Of a DNA stretch of 64,000 nucleotides, positions 36,731-43,770 are shown piece after piece (the first letter of the stretch is position 1; each line of letters begins with the position of its first letter). The stretch is from Pseudoalteromonas phenolica. GTDB taxonomy: Bacteria > Pseudomonadota > Gammaproteobacteria > Enterobacterales > Alteromonadaceae. Where the stretch lies: contig NZ_PPSW01000007.1 in NCBI RefSeq assembly GCF_005876835.1, forward strand, positions 124,001-188,000. Reading direction: 5' to 3'. Below the pieces are notes generated by a model. That model saw only the letters and a list, made by a program, of their open reading frames with translations. It had not been told where the DNA came from and did not search any database. The translations under genes were made by a program, and so were the position numbers.

Positions 36731-37195
36731 TTAGGCCTCACGCTCAACGCTAGTCTTGCTGCGCGCACTATAAAAGTAAGTTTTAGAGTCCCAGTTGATT
36801 TACATCCATGTAGCTACGCCCATCGGGTATCCATACCCTCACCTCCTCGCGCTGCGAAACTTCGTTTCGATACTTAATACGTATTGAGTTGTAATACTTC
36901 CATGTAGCTTGGGTCCGGTTCGGCCATCCTAGGCCTCACGCTCAACGCTAGTCTTGCTGCGCGCACTCGCAAGCCTCAAGACGCGTTTCGCCCTTGCGCG
37001 AAAATAACTTTGCTTCGTACACAACGACTATCACCTCAGCTTCAATTAAACTTGCTCATTTCACCTTGCGCAAAATAACCTTACTCCGTAAGGTATCTTT
37101 TGCACTTCTTAACAAAATATATACAAATGAATATTCTCATGATAGCCTGTCCCGGTTTTTATCTATTAATTTGTTAAAACACGGATAGGGGTTGA
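36731..37195. repeat. Repeat block with inverted variant modules before the GG-peptide cassette
   Basis: It holds ACATCCATGTAGCTACGCCC at about 36812 followed by the GAAAC-TTC-GTTTC hairpin near 36859-36872. This is the reverse orientation of the GTGACGAG module with a changed but still paired stem. GGCCTCACGCTCAACGCTAG occurs twice, near 36726 and 36929, and a GCAAAA hairpin lies at 37070-37103 with stem ACCTTAC-GTAAGGT. The promoter of the XRE gene should lie in 37104-37195. Confidence 0.75.
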
Positions 37196-37450
37196 ATGAA
37201 GGAAATCGAAAGAAAGCGCAGTGCAGAAAGCTTTAAGCTTCATGTGCAACGTTCACTACGACAAATGCGGCAAAGTAAAGGTATGTCACAAGCGCAATTG
37301 GCTAAAAAAATGATATCCAATGTTGATCAATCTACGATAAGCAATTGGGAGTCTGGCAAAAGTGAAATGACGATGACACAATTATTAGATGTGTTATTCA
37401 TTTTCGGTGTCGATCTTGATTCTTATTTTTCGTTTTTAAGGAGAGATTAA
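37196..37450 (+). CDS. Small XRE-family regulator, first gene of the GG-peptide cassette
   Basis: The 84-residue protein is essentially one helix-turn-helix domain at about 16-75 (LRQMRQSKGMSQAQLAKKM, then QSTISNWESGKSEMTMTQL). The N-terminal 15 residues are charged. Its stop codon is immediately followed by the ATG of the membrane protein gene (TAAATG), so translation is coupled. It probably controls the cassette. The DNA around it is visibly more AT-rich than the repeats and metabolic genes nearby. Confidence 0.85.
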   Translation: MKEIERKRSAESFKLHVQRSLRQMRQSKGMSQAQLAKKMISNVDQSTISNWESGKSEMTMTQLLDVLFIFGVDLDSYFSFLRRD

Positions 37451-37984
37451 ATGGACGCATTATCAAACTATTTAGTTTATCTAGACTACCTACCAACATT
37501 TATTGCTTTTTTCGCCTTATTGGTATGTTGGCAAAATGTTGGAGCTAGGTGGTTTCTAATTTTATTTTTAACCGTTGGTATTATAGATAATTATACTGCT
37601 CAATATTCAATTAATTGGACTACTCATTTTTATGGGTGGACAATTTTAATGAATTTATTATTTTTTGTTCCATCTTTCTATCGGAAGACTTTTGCACTTC
37701 ACATACATAGAGTCACTAATTTAAGTTTCTTTGAGAAAGCAGCAAGCTTAAAGTTTAGTCAACAGGAAGCTGCTATTTTACTTCTATGTTTCTTATCCAT
37801 AGTTGCACATTTAATTTGCTACATAGAAATATTACTGTATAAGTATTACGTAATCGATACACCATACATCAAATTATATTTGCTGAAAAAGATACAGCTT
37901 GTATTACATATATTTTCTAGTCTCGCAGTGTTATCTTTTACATTTGATAAAAAAGGATCTAATTATGAAACAACTCGAGCTTAG
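37451..37984 (+). CDS. Five-helix membrane protein of unknown family, second gene of the GG-peptide cassette
   Basis: The 177-residue protein has five hydrophobic helices, at about 14-28, 33-48, 62-76, 106-129 and 148-163, with a charged cytoplasmic-type loop between helices 3 and 4. I do not recognise the family. AAGGAG lies 7 bases before the ATG. Its 3' end overlaps the peptide gene by 20 bp. In bacteriocin loci a small multi-helix protein next to the peptide gene is often an immunity protein; that role is possible here but unproven. The coding sequence is strikingly AT-rich. Confidence 0.7.
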   Translation: MDALSNYLVYLDYLPTFIAFFALLVCWQNVGARWFLILFLTVGIIDNYTAQYSINWTTHFYGWTILMNLLFFVPSFYRKTFALHIHRVTNLSFFEKAASLKFSQQEAAILLLCFLSIVAHLICYIEILLYKYYVIDTPYIKLYLLKKIQLVLHIFSSLAVLSFTFDKKGSNYETTRA

Positions 37985-38135
37985 TGATTTAGTATTAGTT
38001 TCAGGTGGAGCCCCCGGTGGTCCAATTTCTAATCCAGATCTGCCGCCACGCGCAGGTGAAACAGAAAAAAAATCTACCAACGCCGATGGTAGCTACCAAC
38101 CAGCGACTTTACCTGTCGAACCTGACGAAGGTTAA
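37965..38135 (+). CDS. 56-residue peptide with double-glycine leader (bacteriocin- or signal-peptide-like)
   Basis: I start at ATG 37965, with AAGGA about 7 bases upstream, inside the end of the membrane protein gene. The peptide begins MKQLELSDLVLVSGG: a hydrophobic-patterned leader of 15 residues ending in GG after Val-Ser, as in leaders cut by C39-type peptidases of ABC exporters. The core has about 41 residues, is acidic, has seven prolines and no Cys, so no lanthionine or disulfide is possible. It is not amphipathic like a class II bacteriocin, so a signalling or other exported peptide is equally plausible. No exporter gene is in the window. Confidence 0.72.
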   Translation: MKQLELSDLVLVSGGAPGGPISNPDLPPRAGETEKKSTNADGSYQPATLPVEPDEG

Positions 38136-38167
38136 TTTAGTCTTCACTAATTAACTCAATCACCTAA

Positions 38168-38200
38168 ATAAACCCTGATTTTCAGGGTTTATTTGTTTTA
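38168..38200 (+). terminator. Intrinsic terminator of the GG-peptide cassette
   Basis: ATAAACCCTGA at 38168-38178 pairs with TCAGGGTTTAT at 38182-38192 around a TTT loop, followed by a T-rich tail. It closes the three-gene transcript 32 bases after the peptide stop. Confidence 0.85.
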
Positions 38201-38344
38201 TTCCTATCAAAAAGACCCTACACTAAATAACCCGTTCAGCTGACGTGCACCCTGCGCGATTAGAATGCCTGAGCAGACAAAAAATCTAACTATAAAAATA
38301 AAATGAAAATACATTGTTCAACAGCGATGTTTCAAGGAAGTAAT

Positions 38345-39721
38345 ATGGCTTTAAAAAGACTGTTATTGTTAAGCGCTTTTTTAGTTGGCTGCAATGGCAA
38401 TAATGAGCAGGCAACACAACCTAATGAGCCTCTTGCAGCGCAAAAAAGCGCTGATACAGCTGTAACTGACAGCCACAAAGATTCTGCCAATACTGAATTA
38501 CCAGCAGATATTATTACTCAGCCAGAGCCGCTTGAAGTTCCACCTCAAGTCACAACGTATACTCTAAAACGCGGCCAAACCATTACCCATGTTTTAAAAG
38601 AAGCCGGATTCAGCTTGTCGCAAATTTATGCGCTGGCTCGTGACATAAAGCCTCATTTTGATTTTAAGAAAATTAAATCTGGGACTCAGTTCGATGTTGT
38701 CACGCACATAGTCAATGCGTCTGTTGTGACCGCTGAAACAATGACTAATGCCGACATAAACAGCCACGACACCGAAGACACTGACACAGTAAAAGAACAA
38801 AAGCACCTTCGCTTTGCCACCAGCTATGGCGAATTAATTGAAGCCACATTAATTGATAACACTTGGCAGTTGTCGCCTATTTCAATAGAGGTGAGACAGC
38901 GTCGCTTCAGTAAATCATTTGAGATCAGTCAAAGTCTTTATAAAGCGGCAAGTCAGGCAGAGATCCCCGCCAATGTGATCAACAGTGCGATTTTAGCCAT
39001 GTCTCATTTTGTCGACTTTCAACGTGAGATCAGAACTGGCGATAAGATCACATTAAACTTTAGCCAATCAACGGTGCAACAAGACGCGCATTTATTCGAA
39101 AAGTTTAGTGCCCCACAAAAACTCGTTGCCATAGAATTTGTGAACAACAAAGACGTTTATCAGCTCTACCAGTTTGAAGACGCCTATTACTTTGCAGATG
39201 GGAAACTGGCGCAAAACTTTTTAATGAAAACACCGCTCAATGGCGCACGACTCTCATCGTCTTTTGGTAAACGAAAACACCCTGTTTTAGGCTACACTCG
39301 CCAACACAAAGGTATTGATTTCAGTGCACCAACTGGTACGCCTATTATGGCGGCAGGTAAAGGCAAAGTACTCAAAGCCAATTACAGCAAAAGCTTCGGT
39401 TATCGTGTTTTATTAGAGCATCATGGCGGCTATCGCACCTTGTATGCGCATTTAAAAGGGTTCGCAAAAGGCATTAAAAAAGGCGCGAGTGTAAAACAAG
39501 GGCAAATCATTGGTTACTTAGGTAATACCGGTATGTCTACAGCCCGTCACTTGCACTATGAGGTGCATAAAAATGGCAGAGCAATCAACCCATTAACTAT
39601 GAAGCAACCAAGTAATATTCAGTTGAAAGGCGATGATTTAGTGGCATTTAAAACGCATATTAAAGGGGTAAATCAAAGGTATGCCGCCATTAGTAAAAGC
39701 GATACGCACATTGCCGAGTAA
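38345..39721 (+). CDS. M23 family metallopeptidase lipoprotein (MepM-like murein endopeptidase)
   Basis: I start at ATG 38345 with AAGGAAG 5 bases upstream; this gives a lipoprotein signal with Cys16 in FLVGC. The 458-residue protein has a Thr/Glu-rich linker, a LysM/OapA-like segment near 75-125 (YTLKRGQTITHVLKEAGF), a middle domain and a C-terminal M23 domain. Zinc ligands are His321 and Asp325 in HKGID and His404 in HLHYE, with His402 beside it. Such enzymes cleave peptidoglycan crosslinks during growth. It is a single-gene unit. Confidence 0.9.
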   Translation: MALKRLLLLSAFLVGCNGNNEQATQPNEPLAAQKSADTAVTDSHKDSANTELPADIITQPEPLEVPPQVTTYTLKRGQTITHVLKEAGFSLSQIYALARDIKPHFDFKKIKSGTQFDVVTHIVNASVVTAETMTNADINSHDTEDTDTVKEQKHLRFATSYGELIEATLIDNTWQLSPISIEVRQRRFSKSFEISQSLYKAASQAEIPANVINSAILAMSHFVDFQREIRTGDKITLNFSQSTVQQDAHLFEKFSAPQKLVAIEFVNNKDVYQLYQFEDAYYFADGKLAQNFLMKTPLNGARLSSSFGKRKHPVLGYTRQHKGIDFSAPTGTPIMAAGKGKVLKANYSKSFGYRVLLEHHGGYRTLYAHLKGFAKGIKKGASVKQGQIIGYLGNTGMSTARHLHYEVHKNGRAINPLTMKQPSNIQLKGDDLVAFKTHIKGVNQRYAAISKSDTHIAE

Positions 39722-39763
39722 TCACACCATCTAACTCAATCATAAACGACGAGACTTTAGAAA

Positions 39764-39793
39764 ATCGAGGGCAGAATAACCTGAGCCCTCGAT
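39764..39793 (+). terminator. Hairpin after the M23 peptidase gene
   Basis: ATCGAGGGC at 39764-39772 pairs with GCCCTCGAT at 39785-39793. There is no T tract, so it is a weak terminator candidate. The remaining 39794-40031 is AT-rich with no gene or repeat visible; it should hold the promoter of the next gene. Confidence 0.45.
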
Positions 39794-40031
39794 ATATAAA
39801 TCACGCTCACACCATCTCCCTCCTCTGTGTTTTCACATACCCAGCTACTACAACACAACGAAAAGCAAATTGCTAAAAGCACATAAAAAAAACAAAAACC
39901 ACAACCTTTTAACTACAAATTGTAAATCTAATGTTTACTTTTTATTCTTTTTATGGATTACTAATAGCTCAAAAATAAAACACTCTTTCAAGGACTGGCC
40001 AAAACTCATCTAATTTCTAGAGAGGTAAGCT

Positions 40032-41582
40032 ATGTTAAAACCCCACCATTTTGGCACCTTGCTGATCGGCTTATGTTGCTTCATATCTGCGCAAGTTTAC
40101 TCGGCTGCTTGTACTGGCAAGCTCTATGGTATTAATGCCGGTCGAGGAGAAGTCGGCTTAGTTTTTGATGTAAATGAGTACAGTGGTGACACATTTATTC
40201 ATTCAAAAGCACTCTTTAGTTCTGCGGCATTGGCTTATGCCAGCGATTTAAATCGCTTGTACTATATCAGTGCGCCTCGAGCGCATGAGTATCAGCTTGA
40301 TTTGTTTGGAGTTGATTTAAATAGCACAGAGTTGAAGTCACTGCCTATTTCGGCCAGTCGGCACAAATACACTCGGATTGCCTATGTAAATATGACAACC
40401 AAAACACATACTTCTCTTGCGAAAAGTAAACCTATGTACCGTTTAGCTTATAATGAGAATACTGGCTTGCTAGTCGGCTCTTACTTCAATAAGTTGTACA
40501 GCATAGATCCTCATACTGGCGCGACGACTTTACTTGGCACATTCTCAGGCTACACAGAAGACAGTGAAATGTGGCGAGGCGATCTGGCTTTTAATCAAGG
40601 GCAATTATATTTGGTTACCAACTCGGCCATTTTTACCGTTAACCTTGAGTCATTAACATTAAACAAGCTTTCATCTCACTCTATCCCAACTTTAACGGGA
40701 GCGGTGTTTAATGGCGCAGGTGCTTTGATTGTTAGCCGAGATAAAAGCAATGATTATGGCAGTCTAAATAAAACCGACCTCTACCAAGTTCAACCTTATA
40801 CGGGAGAGGCATGTAAAATGGCGACGCTGCCTGCACAGCTAAATGATTTAGCCGTTGATAACACTGACAGTATAGGCTGCCCTGAAACACCATTATGCCA
40901 ACCGCTCACACAACCTGAAATTTCTCTTTCTGCAATTACAGCTTCGGTGAATGAAGGTGGCACGTTAGAGTTTAAAATTACGCTTGATAGAGCAACAGGG
41001 CAAGACGTCAAAATTGATGTTTCAACGACCCCAATCACGACACCGAATAATGATTACACCTACCCAGATCAAACCATCACAATTGCAGCCGGTGAAACCA
41101 GTTATCGTATCCAGATCCCAACCATTGATAACTCGGTATACGAAGGAAATAAACAATTCACAGTACATGTTTCTGCTGCAGAGCATGCGACAGGGAGTGC
41201 ACAGCAAATAGCAACCATTGTAGAAAATGACCCGAATACCGCTGAACAATTACAAAATGCCGCTAAAAATGGTCAAGTCAACTGGGAAGGCTCAGATGGT
41301 TGTTGTCACGGCCAGCGTATTAGAGGCATTAAAGGGTATTTTCCAAATGCGCCGGCAGGCACTGTTGTTAATTTTTATATCAGTAGCCAAAAGATAGCGA
41401 CGAAAACACTGTCTGGCAGCTTTGCTTACGCTGGAGACAGTCAAAGTACTTGGTGGATGAACAATGGCACGGTGGCTTGGGCAACACTGACGTATAACGG
41501 CGTGACAGTAAACGTTCATACTGGTCATAAATCTCAAATTCACAATCATCACAATGTAAACTGCGCAAACGGTTGCTGGTAA
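40032..41582 (+). CDS. Secreted beta-propeller/Calx-beta protein with Cys- and His-rich C-terminus
   Basis: The 516-residue protein has a signal peptide (cleavage near residue 25). An N-terminal region of about 270 residues has propeller-like repeats (LYGINAG, LYYISAP, LYSIDPHTGATTLLGTF, LYLVTNSAIFTVNL). A Calx-beta domain follows at about 300-395 (ASVNEGGTLEFKITLDRATG, then TIVENDP). The last 110 residues contain GCCHGQRIRG and a tail rich in His, Asn and Cys (HNHHNVNCANGCW). The last part looks metal-binding or disulfide-rich; I do not recognise it. Calx-beta domains bind Ca and are common in adhesins and secreted enzymes. Confidence 0.75.
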   Translation: MLKPHHFGTLLIGLCCFISAQVYSAACTGKLYGINAGRGEVGLVFDVNEYSGDTFIHSKALFSSAALAYASDLNRLYYISAPRAHEYQLDLFGVDLNSTELKSLPISASRHKYTRIAYVNMTTKTHTSLAKSKPMYRLAYNENTGLLVGSYFNKLYSIDPHTGATTLLGTFSGYTEDSEMWRGDLAFNQGQLYLVTNSAIFTVNLESLTLNKLSSHSIPTLTGAVFNGAGALIVSRDKSNDYGSLNKTDLYQVQPYTGEACKMATLPAQLNDLAVDNTDSIGCPETPLCQPLTQPEISLSAITASVNEGGTLEFKITLDRATGQDVKIDVSTTPITTPNNDYTYPDQTITIAAGETSYRIQIPTIDNSVYEGNKQFTVHVSAAEHATGSAQQIATIVENDPNTAEQLQNAAKNGQVNWEGSDGCCHGQRIRGIKGYFPNAPAGTVVNFYISSQKIATKTLSGSFAYAGDSQSTWWMNNGTVAWATLTYNGVTVNVHTGHKSQIHNHHNVNCANGCW

Positions 41583-41612
41583 AGCGACTCCCCCACAAGT
41601 AGTGCAAAAGCA

Positions 41613-41645
41613 AAATGGCTTCTGGAGAGAAGCCATTTTTTTGAG
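41613..41645 (+). terminator. Intrinsic terminator after the Calx-beta gene
   Basis: AAAATGGCTTCT at 41613-41624 pairs with AGAAGCCATTTT at 41629-41640 around GGAG, followed by further Ts. Suitable for both directions. Confidence 0.9.
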
Positions 41646-41817
41646 CCCCAAACCTCTCAATGCCAGTAAAGCGTGAGGTTACGACTCAGTATTTATATTT
41701 GGTCGTTTAAAAAACATGCTGAGTTTGGGCTGTTATCAACTACCTCAGGTCAGACTTCATGCTCTAAGCTAAAAAAATCTTTTAAAAATTGCAAAATGTG
41801 ACCCTAACCGCGTGACT

Positions 41818-43641
41818 TCATCGCCAAAATATAACCGGAAGTTGACCTGCTAAGAGCAATAAAACACACAGTTGTAATGCCATAAAAATGAATACGCGGT
41901 CAATTCGCTGCCAGACGTTTTTAGCTGTACATTTATAGTTTAGCCACAATGTACCAAGTAAGCTAAATGGCAGTAAACCCGATAAAATTGCCAGTGATAT
42001 CGACGCTGCTGTCACTTCTGAAAACATTAAAAAACTTTGTGTCGCGTATAATACCGCTGGCACAACAAAAAGAACTAAGTTTGCCACTATCGGGCTTAAT
42101 GTTAACGCGCTTTGACGCCAAAATATCCACCTTACAAATCCTGCCAATAAAACATAAACCAGTCCAATTAAGCCTAACAGTAAACTTAACCAATAAAATG
42201 CAAGTTCAAGTATGCTGCCTTGCTGATACGTTTTATAACCATTGCTCAGCATCAAGTCACCTTGAGCATTTTGATAAAATACATGTGAAGGAGTGACTCG
42301 TTCATTGGCTTTGTATAAATTCTGACTCACAGCTTGCAGTGTTACATCGGCACTTTGTAAAGAACGTAAAGTCAGTTGAGACTGTGCTTGCGATACCCAA
42401 ACAAAATGGAACACACGATCTACGAGCGAAAATTCTGCCATGCTGTTTGGGGCGAGAAAATACACACCACTTTTAGCAAGTGACGGGCTTGATAATGCAG
42501 CTGCCTTTATTTCTGGTTGAGCCTGAGGAGCAGAAGTTACCGATAAACTTTTTATAAATAGCTTATTTAAACGCTCAACATAAGGTGATTCATTATCGGT
42601 ATTAACGGCAAAGAAAAAACCTTTCTTTTGCTTGGGGAACACACAAAAATTTGCGTTAAAACCAAAGGTAGAGCCTGGATGACATTCTGCAATAACGCCA
42701 TGTCTATCTCGATTCGCTAACGCTAAACCATGACCTATTTTTAACCCTGCCTTGGCCGCTTCTGTATTTTCAGGGTATGACAGCGCTGAGAATAAATCTG
42801 CTCGAATAAATACTTGGTCATTTAATTTTCCCTCTCCCATGGTGAACATCATGAATTTCACCATATCAGCGGCGGTGGTTGTGAATTGCCCAGGCGCTCT
42901 CAAGAATATGGCTACCGCTGGTTGAGGCACGGCACTTTCGTGATAGCCCATGGCTAAACGTGGGTCGGCGTTTTCACCTTCTTGGCTCAAAAAATGAAAA
43001 GTACTGTCTAACATTCCCAATGGTTTTAGTAACGCTTGGTCAAGATAAGTTTCATACCTTTTTTTCGTCACCGTCTCAATAACCATTGCCAGCAGTTGGT
43101 AACCTATATTTGAATATAGATATTGACTGCCAGGCTGGGTGCGAATATTCAGTAATGTATTACGACTTTTGAACGCCTCAATTAATAGCGTATTGGGTGT
43201 GGGTGTAACGCTAAGCATCTGCCACATGCGAATATTTTCCAAACCCGCTGTGTGTGCTAATAAATGCTCCACTGTGATAGGTGTATTTTCTCGCCAAGGA
43301 TTGTTGAACGCGAGCTCTGGTAATAAGTTAGCGATGGGCGTATGCAAAGACAACTCACCGGTTGTGATCAGGCGCAATACACCCATTGCCAAAACAGATT
43401 TTGACACCGATCCGACATGTACTTTTGTGGCATTGTGCATCGGTAATTGTTGCTTTAAATTAGCAAAACCAGCACTGCTATTTTTGATCTGTTGACCACC
43501 AACGGTTGCCCAACTAATGCCTGCTAACGACATGTCATCTAACACGGTTTGTATTTGCTGTTCTAGTGTTGTTTGCGTATTAGCAGCCGTTGAAAAACTC
43601 ATTAATAACACCAAACAATTTATTACTAATAGCTTGAACAT
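41818..43641 (-). CDS. Serine beta-lactamase-like hydrolase with C-terminal membrane helices
   Basis: The 607-residue protein has a signal peptide, then a class C beta-lactamase/esterase domain at about 25-360. The active-site SVSK has Ser78 and Lys81, and the second motif YSN is at 176-178. A linker and four TM helices at about 485-605 follow. The tail distinguishes it from AmpC; proteins of this type are usually D-aminopeptidase- or esterase-like rather than resistance enzymes. It is single-gene; no AmpR-type regulator is adjacent. Confidence 0.85.
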   Translation of the reverse strand: MFKLLVINCLVLLMSFSTAANTQTTLEQQIQTVLDDMSLAGISWATVGGQQIKNSSAGFANLKQQLPMHNATKVHVGSVSKSVLAMGVLRLITTGELSLHTPIANLLPELAFNNPWRENTPITVEHLLAHTAGLENIRMWQMLSVTPTPNTLLIEAFKSRNTLLNIRTQPGSQYLYSNIGYQLLAMVIETVTKKRYETYLDQALLKPLGMLDSTFHFLSQEGENADPRLAMGYHESAVPQPAVAIFLRAPGQFTTTAADMVKFMMFTMGEGKLNDQVFIRADLFSALSYPENTEAAKAGLKIGHGLALANRDRHGVIAECHPGSTFGFNANFCVFPKQKKGFFFAVNTDNESPYVERLNKLFIKSLSVTSAPQAQPEIKAAALSSPSLAKSGVYFLAPNSMAEFSLVDRVFHFVWVSQAQSQLTLRSLQSADVTLQAVSQNLYKANERVTPSHVFYQNAQGDLMLSNGYKTYQQGSILELAFYWLSLLLGLIGLVYVLLAGFVRWIFWRQSALTLSPIVANLVLFVVPAVLYATQSFLMFSEVTAASISLAILSGLLPFSLLGTLWLNYKCTAKNVWQRIDRVFIFMALQLCVLLLLAGQLPVIFWR

Positions 43642-43718
43642 CTATCTCTCTAAAATATAGGTACTTTAATGAAGTAAATCGTATCGCAAACTATGTGAGG
43701 GAAATGTGAAAGTAAAAC

Positions 43719-43736
43719 ACGCGGCCATGGCCGCGT
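43719..43736 (-). terminator. 18-bp GC-rich palindrome, terminator of the permease gene
   Basis: ACGCGGCCATGGCCGCGT is a perfect palindrome 35 bp after the permease stop. On the minus strand a GTTTTA tail follows, so it may terminate the efflux operon. Confidence 0.6.
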
Positions 43737-43770
43737 TGATTGATGTGGTAGACGAATGAGTTAACTTGGT

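Noticed and set aside
36994..37188. 64-codon open frame before the XRE gene
   Set aside because: It is made of GCAAAA-type repeat sequence and has no ribosome site.
35972..37195. Possible CRISPR array because of repeated short motifs
   Set aside because: Repeat spacing is irregular, copies are long and in both orientations, and no cas gene is present.
41818..43641. Beta-lactam resistance gene
   Set aside because: The SxxK and YxN motifs only show the serine hydrolase fold; the four C-terminal membrane helices and missing regulator argue against an AmpC-type resistance role.
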